Below, piece after piece: positions 8,402 to 17,336 of a stretch of 64,000 bases of DNA. The notes beneath the pieces were generated by a model. That model saw only the letters and a list, made by a program, of their open reading frames with translations, was not told the DNA's origin and made no database searches. Numbering within the stretch: position 1 is the stretch's first letter; every line of letters starts with the position of its first letter. A program made the position numbers and the translations under genes. Origin of the DNA: 13-2-20CM-66-19 sp963824395 (GTDB lineage: Bacteria; Pseudomonadota; Gammaproteobacteria; Steroidobacterales; Steroidobacteraceae); the NCBI GenBank assembly GCA_963824395.1, contig CAWGPF010000005.1, forward strand, positions 992,001 to 1,056,000. Reading direction: 5' to 3'.

Positions 8402-9339
8402 GCGCCAAGATCCTCATCGTCGCCGAGCACGACGGCCAGAAACTCAACCCGAGCACCGCCAAGTGCGTCGCCTGCGCGCGCACGCTCGCGGGCGCGGAGA
8501 TCGCGATCGTCGTGTGCGCGGTGGATGCCGCCGCGGTCGCCGCCCAGGCGGCGCAGCTCGCCGGGGTCACCCGCGTCATCACCCTCGAGAACCCGGCCAA
8601 CGCGCACGCGCTCGCCGCCGTGCTCGCGCCGCAGATCGTGGCCATCGCCGCACCCTACACGCACCTCTTTGGTCCCTCGACCACCTTCGGTAAGGACCTG
8701 ATGCCGCGCATCGCAGGGCTGCTGGATGCCCCGCAGATCTCCGACGTCATGGCGATCGAGAGCGCCACGCGCTTCCGCCGCCCGATCTTCGCCGGCAATG
8801 CGATCCTCACCGTCGAGTCCTCCGCCGACGTGAAGCTCGTGGCCACCGTGCGCGCGGCCTCCTTCGAGGCCGCCGGCAGCGGCGGCTCAGCCACCATCGA
8901 GAAGGCGAACGTCGCGGTGACGCTGCCCACCCACACGCGCTTCGTCTCGGTCTCGGCCGCCAAGAGCGACCGGCCGGATCTGCAGACCGCCGCCCGGGTG
9001 ATCTCCGGCGGCCGCGCGCTCGGCAGTGCGGAAGGCTTCAAGATCCTCTACAGCCTCGCCGATAAGCTCAACGCCGCCGTCGGCGCCTCGCGCGCCGCCG
9101 TCGATGCCGGCTACGCCCCGAACGAGATGCAGGTCGGCCAGACCGGCAAGATCATTGCCCCTGAGCTGTACGTCGCGGTCGGGATCTCCGGCGCCATCCA
9201 GCACCTGACCGGCATCAAGGACGCGCGCACCATCGTCGCCATCAACAAGGATGGCGAGGCGCCGATCTTCGAGGTGGCCGACTTCGGGCTCGTGGGCGAC
9301 CTGTTCCAGGTCATCCCCGAGATCGAACGCCTGCTCTAG
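8398..9339 (+). CDS. etfA: Electron transfer flavoprotein subunit alpha
   Basis: A 313-residue ETF alpha subunit starting with GTG at 8398, overlapping the etfB stop (GTGA), a clear sign of coupled translation. The C-terminal FAD-binding domain is intact: QVGQTGKIIAPELYVAVGI, SGAIQHLTGIKDA, and AINKDGEAPIFEVADFGLVGD. With EtfB it forms the soluble FAD carrier that links acyl-CoA and methylamine-type dehydrogenases to the respiratory chain. Its TAG stop shares a CTAG palindrome with the stop of the convergent peroxiredoxin gene, so the two coding regions overlap by 4 nt. Confidence 0.95.
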   Translation: MSAKILIVAEHDGQKLNPSTAKCVACARTLAGAEIAIVVCAVDAAAVAAQAAQLAGVTRVITLENPANAHALAAVLAPQIVAIAAPYTHLFGPSTTFGKDLMPRIAGLLDAPQISDVMAIESATRFRRPIFAGNAILTVESSADVKLVATVRAASFEAAGSGGSATIEKANVAVTLPTHTRFVSVSAAKSDRPDLQTAARVISGGRALGSAEGFKILYSLADKLNAAVGASRAAVDAGYAPNEMQVGQTGKIIAPELYVAVGISGAIQHLTGIKDARTIVAINKDGEAPIFEVADFGLVGDLFQVIPEIERLL

Positions 9340-9818
9340 AGCTGGTTGAGGACGTACTCGGCGGCGGAGACCTTGAACTGCCCCGGCGCCTCGACCTCGA
9401 CCGTCCTGGCCACGCCGTCCTTGACGATGATGGCGAAGCGCTGGCCGCGCGTGCCCATGCCGTAGCCCTTGGCATCGAGCTCCAGCCCGAGCGCCTTGGC
9501 GTAATCACCGTTGCCATCGGCGAGCATCACGATCTTGTCACCGACGCTTGAGGACTTGCCCCAGGCGTTCATGACGAACACATCGTTCACCGCCATGCAG
9601 GCGATCGTGTCCACGCCCTTGGCGCGGATCTGGTCGGCGAGCTCCACGAACCCGGGCAGATGCTTGGCATCGCAGGTCGGGGTGAAGGCGCCGGGCACCG
9701 AGAACAGCACCACGGTCTTGCCCTTGAAGAGCTCATCCGTGGAGACATCCTTCGGCCCCTCCTTGGTCATCCGCTTGAACGTGCCCGCGGGCATCTTCTC
9801 GCCTGCCTTGATCGCCAT
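9336..9818 (-). CDS. Peroxiredoxin (AhpC/TSA, Prx5-like)
   Basis: A 160-residue peroxiredoxin of the Prx5 type, expected to reduce hydrogen peroxide and alkyl hydroperoxides in the cytoplasm. The peroxidatic cysteine is in PGAFTPTCDAKHLPGF (C49); a second cysteine is at residue 74 (DTIACMAVND). MNAWGKSSSVGDKIVMLADG is also typical of the family. The ATG at 9818 is preceded by a strong Shine-Dalgarno (AAGGAG, 8 nt spacing), which decides the start over an upstream in-frame codon. The gene is convergent with etfA. No glutaredoxin domain is fused, so its reductant is not evident. Confidence 0.93.
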   Translation of the reverse strand: MAIKAGEKMPAGTFKRMTKEGPKDVSTDELFKGKTVVLFSVPGAFTPTCDAKHLPGFVELADQIRAKGVDTIACMAVNDVFVMNAWGKSSSVGDKIVMLADGNGDYAKALGLELDAKGYGMGTRGQRFAIIVKDGVARTVEVEAPGQFKVSAAEYVLNQL

Positions 9819-9925
9819 GCCTTGATCTCCTTGAAGGTCGTGGGTGGGCCGCAGGATACCGCGCCAACCCCGTGAATGAACCAGGGCCGGGGAGATTACT
9901 CTCGCCGGCCCCGTGAGGTGCACTC

Positions 9926-9950
9926 CCCGGCGCCCCAAAGGCGCGCCGGG
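9926..9950. terminator. GC-rich hairpin between the peroxiredoxin promoter region and the TPR gene end
   Basis: CCCGGCGC (9926-9933) pairs perfectly with GCGCCGGG (9943-9950) around a 9-nt loop. It lies just past the stop of the leftward TPR gene (9967), so it is placed like a transcription end for the tonB-exb operon. There is no U-tract, so Rho-independent function is doubtful. Confidence 0.35.
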
Positions 9951-9966
9951 CAGGCGGATTAGCTAC

Positions 9967-11208
9967 CTAGGCCCCGGCGCCCGAGCGTGCGCGCAGCGTC
10001 CACAGGTTCGCCAGGCGCTCGAGCGTCGGGTCGCCCTTGACCGCCTTGAAGGACTTCAGCGCGTCGTCCTTGTGGCCGGCTTTCAGCTGCACGATGCCGA
10101 GCAAGAGGTGCGCGTCAGCCTCGTTCTTCAGACCACCCTTGGCGATGCCCTTCTGGATCTCATCGATCGCCTTGTCGTTCTGGCCGTAGCCGTAGTACGC
10201 AAGGCCCACCGCCACGTTCTTGCTGCCGGTGGCGGCCGCGTCCGCGTCCTTCTCCTGCTTCGGCAGCGTCGGCTGATCCGAGCCGGCGCTCTTCTTCACG
10301 CTCTCGAGGAGGCGTGTGTTGCGGTCCTTGGAGCGCTGGTCGGAGAACACCCCGGCCGCGAAGCCCTTCTCGAGGATCTTCTGCGCTTCCCCGGGGGAGC
10401 CGGCATCGAGGGCCAGCTGCGCCGCCTCGTTGTAGTCCCCGGCGTCCTTCAAGGTGTCGGTGTCGACCATCAGGCGGTAGACCTGCAGCGTTACCGCATC
10501 GTTCCCGGAGGTGCTGGCGCGCACGCGCTGCAGCAGGAACGTCCAGTACTCAGGCTTCGGGTAGTAGGTGACGAACTTCTCGAGCGCCTTCTCCTGGCAG
10601 CCCTGGTCCTCGAGCTTGATGCAGCTGTTGAGGATCAGGCCGAGCTGCTGGTCCTTGGGCGCCTGGCCGGCCTTGATCTCCCCGTTGACGATGTCGTTCT
10701 CGGTGCCGAGCGTGTCCTTGTAGTCGCCCTTGAGGTAGTAGGTCTGCCCGAGCACCGCCCGGGTCTCCTCGGTCGCAAACCCGCCCTTGACCGCGCGCTG
10801 CGCGTACTCGATGGTCTTGTCGTAATTCTTGAGCTGGTAGTTGATGGTGATCAGTGCGCGCGTGAGTGCCGGCACGTCCGCCTCGGGCATGAACGCCGAG
10901 TTGTTGAGGCGCGCTTCGCAGAACTTGGCAGCCTCGGCGTAGTTGGCGGCACCGGTGCTGGCCGAGCAGCCGAACTCGTCGATCGTGTACTGGTCGAACG
11001 GGGTCTTGTCCGAGAGCGCCTGCGCCTCGTGCACCTTGGCGAGGGCCCCGGCGTAGTCCTTCTTCTTGAGCGCCTCCTGAGCGGGCTGGAGGATCTTCGC
11101 CACCTTCTCGCTGTTGTTGTTCTTGCCCGCCGCGAGCGCCGGGGCGCTCGCCAGCACGAGACCGAAGCCTGCAACCACGCCGGTCGCCCAGATAACCGAT
11201 GCCTTCAT
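9967..11208 (-). CDS. Exported tetratricopeptide-repeat protein, last gene of the tonB-exb operon
   Basis: A protein of about 413 residues. I start it at ATG 11208 (MKASVIWATGVVAGFG), which gives a clean signal peptide ending near SAPALA-AGK; a start 5 codons earlier would only lengthen the n-region. The mature part is alpha-helical with TPR-like units (AQEALKKKDYAGALAKVHEA, ALITINYQLKNYDKTIEYAQ, VAVGLAYYGYGQNDKAIDEI). It would be periplasmic. It follows two exbD genes in the same direction (33 nt gap), which suggests it works with this TonB energy-transducing complex, perhaps as a scaffold (inference). Four Cys occur at EFGCSAS, KFCEAR, NSCIKL and QGCQEK. No enzymatic domain is visible. Confidence 0.87.
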   Translation of the reverse strand: MKASVIWATGVVAGFGLVLASAPALAAGKNNNSEKVAKILQPAQEALKKKDYAGALAKVHEAQALSDKTPFDQYTIDEFGCSASTGAANYAEAAKFCEARLNNSAFMPEADVPALTRALITINYQLKNYDKTIEYAQRAVKGGFATEETRAVLGQTYYLKGDYKDTLGTENDIVNGEIKAGQAPKDQQLGLILNSCIKLEDQGCQEKALEKFVTYYPKPEYWTFLLQRVRASTSGNDAVTLQVYRLMVDTDTLKDAGDYNEAAQLALDAGSPGEAQKILEKGFAAGVFSDQRSKDRNTRLLESVKKSAGSDQPTLPKQEKDADAAATGSKNVAVGLAYYGYGQNDKAIDEIQKGIAKGGLKNEADAHLLLGIVQLKAGHKDDALKSFKAVKGDPTLERLANLWTLRARSGAGA

Positions 11209-11241
11209 ATGTATGTTTCGCACTTTCGAAGTTGAAGCGGA

Positions 11242-11664
11242 CTAGTTGCCGAACTCGGCGACGTTGGTGAAGCCGATCTTGACCATGCGGTTGCGCTGCG
11301 CGGCGGCGAGCACCTGGGCGACGATGCCGTACTTGGCACGCCGGTCGGGACGCAGGTGGATCTCCGGCTGCGGGTCTTTCGCAGCCTCGGTGTGGAAGTA
11401 ACCCTCGAGCTGGTCCATGCCACTCACCGGGGTGCCGTTCCACACCACCGTGCCGTCGGAGTCGATCTCAAGGTCGATCACTTCCGGGGGCGTATCGGGG
11501 GGCGGCGGCTGGGCGTTGGGATTGGGCATGTCGAGCTTGACGGCATGCGTCATGACGGGGAGCGAGACGATCAGGGTCACGAGCAGCACCAGCATCACAT
11601 CGATGAGGGGCGTCGTGTTGATCTCGCACATTTCCTCGCCGGAGGCACCGACACTCATTGCCAT
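11242..11664 (-). CDS. exbD: Biopolymer transport protein ExbD (second copy)
   Basis: A 140-residue ExbD/TolR-family protein with a short cytoplasmic N-terminus, one membrane helix (about residues 17-38) carrying the proton-path aspartate in NTTPLIDVMLVLLV, and a periplasmic domain. A Shine-Dalgarno (AGGAG, 9 nt) precedes the ATG at 11664. The periplasmic part starts with an unusual proline stretch (NAQPPPPDTPP). The paralogue just upstream is of similar length but clearly divergent, so the pair may form a hetero-dimeric ExbD as in Xanthomonas. It would use proton motive force with ExbB to energise TonB. Confidence 0.93.
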   Translation of the reverse strand: MAMSVGASGEEMCEINTTPLIDVMLVLLVTLIVSLPVMTHAVKLDMPNPNAQPPPPDTPPEVIDLEIDSDGTVVWNGTPVSGMDQLEGYFHTEAAKDPQPEIHLRPDRRAKYGIVAQVLAAAQRNRMVKIGFTNVAEFGN

Positions 11665-11686
11665 GGATGAATACTCCTGAAGACTT

Positions 11687-12127
11687 TCAGCGGTAACCGC
11701 GTACGCCGTGGTCGGGCTCGGTGAGGAAGCCGACCTTCTGGATGCCGCCGCGCTGGATCATGTACATGACGCGGCCGATAGCCTCGTAGCGGGTTTCCTT
11801 GTCGCCGCGGATGTGGATTTCCGGCTGCGGCTTCTTGCCGGCCGCCGCCTTCACGTTCGCCAGGAGATCCTCACGACTGGCGACGGCCTTGTCGTTCCAG
11901 TAGACGGTGCCCTCCTTGTCGACCGCGATGGTGATGTTCTCGGGCTTGGTCTGCGTCGGGATGTTGACGGCCTTCGGCAGGTTGACCTTCACGGTCTTGT
12001 TGATGACCGGAATCGTGATCAGGAAGATGATCAAGAGCACGAGCATGACGTCCACGAGCGGCGTGGTGTTGATGCTCGCAATTGCTCCCGGCTCCCCGCC
12101 GGATGATGGGCCGACACTCATTGCCAT
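11687..12127 (-). CDS. exbD: Biopolymer transport protein ExbD (first copy)
   Basis: A 146-residue ExbD-family protein: N-terminal MAMSVGPSSGGEPGAIAS, membrane helix with the conserved aspartate in NTTPLVDVMLVLLIIFLI, and a periplasmic domain with KPQPEIHIRGDKETRYEA. Shared N-terminal residues (MAMSVG) with the second ExbD indicate duplication. It sits between exbB and the second exbD with short gaps, in the order tonB-exbB-exbD-exbD, and should be part of the inner-membrane motor for TonB-dependent outer-membrane transport. Confidence 0.94.
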   Translation of the reverse strand: MAMSVGPSSGGEPGAIASINTTPLVDVMLVLLIIFLITIPVINKTVKVNLPKAVNIPTQTKPENITIAVDKEGTVYWNDKAVASREDLLANVKAAAGKKPQPEIHIRGDKETRYEAIGRVMYMIQRGGIQKVGFLTEPDHGVRGYR

Positions 12128-12193
12128 GAGCTGCTACTCCTAGAAAGCGCGGGGCGCGCAAGGCGCCCCGCACTCAAACCAACCGCGACGATC

Positions 12194-12967
12194 TTACTTG
12201 CTGACCGACGCAGCCTTCGCGGCGACCGGGCGGGCACCACCCATGCTGGTCTCGGCATTCACGCGCGAGCCGCCGACGAGGTAGGCATGCAGGTCGCCGG
12301 TAAAGTTCCGCAGCGAGTCCTGCAGACCCTTGTTGCGGCCGAGCAGCCAGTTGTAACCCATGACCGCCGGCACCGCCACGAACAGTCCGATGGCCGTCAT
12401 GATGAGCGCCTCACCGACCGGTCCCGCCACCTTGTCGATGCTCGCCTGGCCGGCGATACCGATGCCGACGAGCGCGTTGAGGATGCCCCACACCGTGCCG
12501 AAGAGGCCGACGAAGGGCGCCGTGGAGCCGACCGTCGCCAGCAGGCCGAGGCCGCTTTGCATCTTGGTCGACACGCCGTCGGCGGCACGCTGCAGCGACA
12601 TCGTGATCCACTCGTTGAGGTCGATGCGGTCCGTCAGACGGCCGTCGTGGTGCGAGGAGGCGCGCAGGCCGTCCTCGGCGATGCCGCGGAACTCATCGCC
12701 CTTCTTCAGGCGCTCCACGCCGTCCTTGATGGACGGGGCGGTCCAGAACTGCTTCTCTACGATCTTCACCGACTTCTTGAGCTTCGCCTGATCCCACAGC
12801 TTGGTGAGGATCACGTACCAGGAGGCGAGTGACATGATGAGCAGGAGAATGAGCACCGACCGGGCGATGATGTCCCCGGTCTGCCACAGCGCGGCAAGAC
12901 CATAGGGATTATCAGTGACCACGGTGGGCGGGGCGGCGGTTACGGGTGCGGCGGCTTGGTTTTCCAT
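12194..12967 (-). CDS. exbB: Biopolymer transport protein ExbB (MotA/TolQ/ExbB family)
   Basis: A 257-residue proton-channel protein with an N-terminal helix (VLILLLIMSLASWYVILTKL) and the two helices of the MotA/TolQ/ExbB domain (GLGLLATVGSTAPFVGLFG and ALIMTAIGLFVAVPAVMGYN), including the GTVWGI motif. The start is ATG 12967 (MENQAAAPV), preceded by GAGGAA at good spacing; an earlier frame start runs through a hairpin and is rejected. It forms the stator-like motor with the ExbD proteins and powers TonB. A terminator-like hairpin lies directly before its ribosome site, so its level may be set separately from tonB. Confidence 0.94.
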   Translation of the reverse strand: MENQAAAPVTAAPPTVVTDNPYGLAALWQTGDIIARSVLILLLIMSLASWYVILTKLWDQAKLKKSVKIVEKQFWTAPSIKDGVERLKKGDEFRGIAEDGLRASSHHDGRLTDRIDLNEWITMSLQRAADGVSTKMQSGLGLLATVGSTAPFVGLFGTVWGILNALVGIGIAGQASIDKVAGPVGEALIMTAIGLFVAVPAVMGYNWLLGRNKGLQDSLRNFTGDLHAYLVGGSRVNAETSMGGARPVAAKAASVSK

Positions 12968-12981
12968 AGTTTCCTCGGAAC

Positions 12982-13013
12982 AAAAAAAATGCCGCACCTT
13001 CTTGGGGTGCGGC
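12982..13013 (-). terminator. Intercistronic terminator/attenuator between tonB and exbB
   Basis: On the minus strand GCCGCACC and GGTGCGGC form an 8-bp stem with a 7-nt loop, followed after one A by eight T. This is the shape of an intrinsic terminator. It sits 8 nt after the tonB stop and its T-tract runs straight into the exbB Shine-Dalgarno (GAGGAA). It should lower read-through from tonB into exbB-exbD-exbD-TPR. Confidence 0.75.
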
Positions 13014-13020
13014 GTCTGAA

Positions 13021-13650
13021 TTATCTCATCTGAAAGCGAATGGCGAGCTTGGTGCAGGAGGCGATCGGCTTGCCGTCCTCGGTGGCCGGCTTGTAGCGGC
13101 CGGAGGCGGCGGTCGCAAGCTTCACTGCCCCCTCATCCAGGCGCGGGCTGCCCGAGCTGGTCGCGATCGTCGGGGCGCCCGTGATCTTGCCGTCGGGCCC
13201 GACACATACCGCGACCACCGCGACGCCCTGCTCCTCCAGACGCTTGGAGGCCGGCGGGTAGTAGTCCTCGCTGTTGGGGAAGCCCTTGCCGGGACCTGCG
13301 GGTGTCTTCACCGAGGCCTTGGCCACGACCGCGGCGGGCGCCACGTGCTGTGTGGTGGTGTTGCTGATCGCCGTGGTCTGCGCGGCGGCCGGTACCTCCA
13401 CCACCGTGTCAGTCGGCGGGATCTCCACCGGCGGACGCTCGAACGTCGGCGGTGGCGGCGGTGGCGGCGGCGCGTCCTTGTGGGTCTCGGTCTCGATCAC
13501 CGTCTGGATCGGCGGGGCGAGTACCTCGATCGCCTTGCGCGCAAGACCGGTGGCCAGCGCCCAGGCGATGAAGACATGCAGGAGCAGGATCGCCCCCACC
13601 ACGAGACCGCGTCGCGTGAAAAACCCGGAAGTCTCTTCGAGAGCTGCCAT
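13021..13650 (-). CDS. tonB: TonB-family energy transducer
   Basis: A 209-residue TonB protein starting at ATG 13650 (MAALEETSGFFTRR). It has one N-terminal membrane helix (about residues 16-38, GLVVGAILLLHVFIAWALAT), a proline-rich periplasmic linker with eight consecutive prolines (PPPPPPPPTFERPP), and a C-terminal TonB domain (YYPPASKRLEEQGVAVVAV, DEGAVKLATAASGRYKPATE). It spans the periplasm and transmits ExbB/ExbD energy to outer-membrane receptors. An upstream in-frame extension is rejected since it reads Cys/Arg-rich non-coding sequence. Two Cys near the C-terminus (AVCVGPDG, ASCTKLAI) could form a disulfide. No TonB-dependent receptor gene adjoins it. Confidence 0.92.
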   Translation of the reverse strand: MAALEETSGFFTRRGLVVGAILLLHVFIAWALATGLARKAIEVLAPPIQTVIETETHKDAPPPPPPPPTFERPPVEIPPTDTVVEVPAAAQTTAISNTTTQHVAPAAVVAKASVKTPAGPGKGFPNSEDYYPPASKRLEEQGVAVVAVCVGPDGKITGAPTIATSSGSPRLDEGAVKLATAASGRYKPATEDGKPIASCTKLAIRFQMR

Positions 13651-13904
13651 TGTGTTGCTATCGCCGTCAGCTATCCATTCACACCAGGCGCTCTTGCGGC
13701 GTTCTCGCGGCCTGCAGCACCGCAACCCCCCACCGAAGAACCCGGACCCGAAGTCCCCGGCGGATGCGCCGTACGGACCCCCTACCATCAGTACTCTTCG
13801 AAAAACCTTTTCCGGCATCCGCTTCCGTGGGGCGCGTACTTATAGGAATCGGCCCTCAGACAGAATCACGCGCCCGCAAGGCGCAGCGACGGTTGCTTCG
13901 GTGA

Positions 13905-13933
13905 ACTCTAACCGCTGTCTTTCGGACTGACAA
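13905..13933 (-). promoter_or_regulatory. Candidate sigma-70 promoter of the tonB-exb operon
   Basis: Minus strand TTGTCA and TAGAGT are separated by exactly 17 nt. The site lies just past the ilvD stop (13947), so the tonB message would have a leader of about 250 nt (13651-13900). I see no Fur-box-like palindrome in that leader and no other gene in it. Confidence 0.45.
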
Positions 13934-13946
13934 CTCCGGCGACAGC

Positions 13947-15650
<1,704 letters not shown>

Positions 15651-15666
15651 CTGACCTGACCTTCAC

Positions 15667-16965
15667 TCACCGTGGCGGACCTTGGGGTTCGTGGTGTGCT
15701 CGCTCCTGCGCCGCATGCATGCGGTTGAACCCGAGCGCGCCGGCGAGCGTCAGCGCCACCGGCAGCACGAGGGCGTACTGCCCAAGTCCCGCATGCCAGC
15801 GCTCGAGCGCCATGTAGGCAAGCACCCCGAGGGGCGGCGCGAAGCCGCCGCGCAGCCCGGTGAGCGTCACGTGCACCCCCATGTAGTGCTGTGCGCGCCC
15901 GATCGAGGCGAAGTCGTTGTGGCCCAGGTTCCAGCCTAGATTAGCACCGGCCTGGGCCGCACCGAGCAGTACCGCACCGGCCCACAGGAGCGCGGACGAA
16001 CGCGTGAACACGCCGAGGGTGAACACGAGGGTGGCGAGCACCAGCGCCCAGCCCTGCCGGGCGCGGTAGCGCACCACGTGGGCGCCGTCGAACAGGCGCG
16101 CCCATGCCGGCAGGAACAGCGGCTGCGTGATGAGGGGCACCACGGCCAGCAGTGCCACCTGCCGCGCACTCGTCAGGTGCAGCTCGTCGGCGAAGATCAG
16201 CACCAGCTGCGCGGTGAGCATGAGGTTGCCGGCACCGAACACGCCCATCCACAGCATGTACTCGCGGTAGGCCGGATCCTCCTTCAGGATCCGCGTCACC
16301 ATCGCAAGACTGAAGGGCTCGCCGCGCACCCCGTGCGCCGCCTCGGCGGCGAGCAGCGCGAATTCGCGCCGAACCCGCATGGCGCGGTAGAGCCACGCGC
16401 CGGCAAGACCCGCCAGGGCTCCGGCCCCGTAGAGCCAGCGGGCGTCGAGGAAGCGCGCCTCGAGCGCCCAGCCGACGAGGGCCGCCGAGGTGGCAACGGT
16501 GAGGGCGTTGACGATGACGATGCGCCCGGTGATGCGTGCGAGCACGTTGCGCGGGTAGTTCGCCGTCCAGATCGCCGCGCGCACCGTGAGGATGCCGGCC
16601 CACAGCACGCGCGCGGCGATCACCGCCGCGACCGTGACCCAAAGTCCGGCGGCCGCGCGCGAGGCGAGCGCGACGCAGCCGACGAGGAGTGCGAAGCCGG
16701 CCTGCAGTGCCACCATGAGCTGCACGCGGGCACGCCCGTGGGCGAGGTTCGCCCACACGAAGCTCAGGATGTTCGAGAACGCCGGGGCGCCCGAGACCAG
16801 CGCGACTGCGATGTTGACCCCGAAGGCGGCCGCGGCGAGCGCGAAGTGCTGCTTCACGAGGATGGCCGCGGTCGCCCCCTCGACGAGGCCCAGGGTGAGG
16901 CCGAGGAGCCCCCAGGGCAGGATCTCGCGGCGGAAGATCCCCTCGGCGACGGAACTCGGCTTCAC
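15667..16965 (-). CDS. MFS-type membrane transporter upstream of ilvD
   Basis: About 432 residues with around 12 hydrophobic segments, for example AAILVKQHFALAAAAFGVNI, LMVALQAGFALLVGCVALA, and YALVLPVALTLAGALGFN. I place the start at GTG 16965 (VKPSSVAEGIFRR), preceded by GAAGG 7 nt upstream; the longer frame would run into the ilvC promoter region. The fold looks like the major facilitator superfamily, but no substrate signature is recognisable. Because it is co-directional with ilvD (16 nt gap) and divergent from the attenuated ilvC operon, a role in export or import of a branched-chain amino acid or intermediate is possible, by context only. Confidence 0.82.
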   Translation of the reverse strand: MKPSSVAEGIFRREILPWGLLGLTLGLVEGATAAILVKQHFALAAAAFGVNIAVALVSGAPAFSNILSFVWANLAHGRARVQLMVALQAGFALLVGCVALASRAAAGLWVTVAAVIAARVLWAGILTVRAAIWTANYPRNVLARITGRIVIVNALTVATSAALVGWALEARFLDARWLYGAGALAGLAGAWLYRAMRVRREFALLAAEAAHGVRGEPFSLAMVTRILKEDPAYREYMLWMGVFGAGNLMLTAQLVLIFADELHLTSARQVALLAVVPLITQPLFLPAWARLFDGAHVVRYRARQGWALVLATLVFTLGVFTRSSALLWAGAVLLGAAQAGANLGWNLGHNDFASIGRAQHYMGVHVTLTGLRGGFAPPLGVLAYMALERWHAGLGQYALVLPVALTLAGALGFNRMHAAQERAHHEPQGPPR

Positions 16966-17025
16966 GGGTGGGCCTTCGGGCACGCGCGGCAGCTTAAGGG
17001 GCGCGCGGCTGTGGTAACAGTGTCG

Positions 17026-17055
17026 TTGACAAGGGTGCCGCCCCTGTGCTCCCAT
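17026..17055 (+). promoter_or_regulatory. Candidate promoter of the ilvC leader
   Basis: A perfect TTGACA at 17026-17031 is followed after 18 nt by TCCCAT, a weak -10. A start near 17062 would put the leader-peptide ATG about 25 nt downstream, as expected for an attenuator leader. Confidence 0.45.
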
Positions 17056-17085
17056 CGGGCCCACTCAGGATTTGTTCGCCCCGTA

Positions 17086-17217
17086 ATGAATACCCCGGCA
17101 GCCATGACTTCTTGCGACGCAGCGCCCGCACGCGCCCTGCGCCCGCTGCTGCTGCTGGTACTGCCCGGCCTGCTGCTCCTTAGCGCAGCAAGGTGCGGGG
17201 CACTCGCGAACGCCTGA
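17086..17217 (+). CDS. Leucine-rich leader peptide of the ilvC-leuA operon
   Basis: A 43-codon reading frame, with an internal ATG at 17104 giving 37 codons. It contains 11 Leu codons, including LLLLVLPGLLLL at 17146-17181, one Val and no Ile. It ends 39 nt before the terminator stem and about 120 nt before ilvC. This is the layout of attenuation leader peptides (leuL/ilvL type): stalling at Leu codons would favour the antiterminator. No strong Shine-Dalgarno precedes either ATG, so the exact start is open. The peptide itself is not expected to have a function. Confidence 0.78.
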   Translation: MNTPAAMTSCDAAPARALRPLLLLVLPGLLLLSAARCGALANA

Positions 17218-17290
17218 AGAAACACCCAGGCACGAGCGAAGTAAGACACCAAAGACCCCGCACCGGCATAAAGCCGCTGCGGGGTTTTTT
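17192..17290 (+). promoter_or_regulatory. Transcription attenuator of the ilvC-leuA-ilvE-leuCDB operon
   Basis: Segment 2, GGTGCGGGG (17192-17200), is perfectly complementary to segment 3, CCCCGCACC (17256-17264), giving a 9-bp antiterminator. Segment 3 also pairs with segment 4, TGCGGGG (17278-17284), in a terminator. A third option, CCCGCAC at 17125-17131 inside the leader peptide with GTGCGGG at 17193-17199, is the protector (1:2) pairing. Three mutually exclusive pairings plus a Leu-rich leader peptide are a classic ribosome-mediated attenuator. Confidence 0.88.
17256..17290 (+). terminator. Attenuator terminator hairpin before ilvC
   Basis: The stem has 7 bp (CCCCGCA/TGCGGGG), one mismatch, then 4 bp (CGGC/GCCG) closed by ATAAA, and is followed by six T at 17285-17290. 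This is a strong intrinsic terminator 46 nt before the ilvC start. Confidence 0.9.
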
Positions 17291-17336
17291 ATGCTTGCAA
17301 ACTGTAAATCCAACGCACGATCGAGGAGTGATTCAG

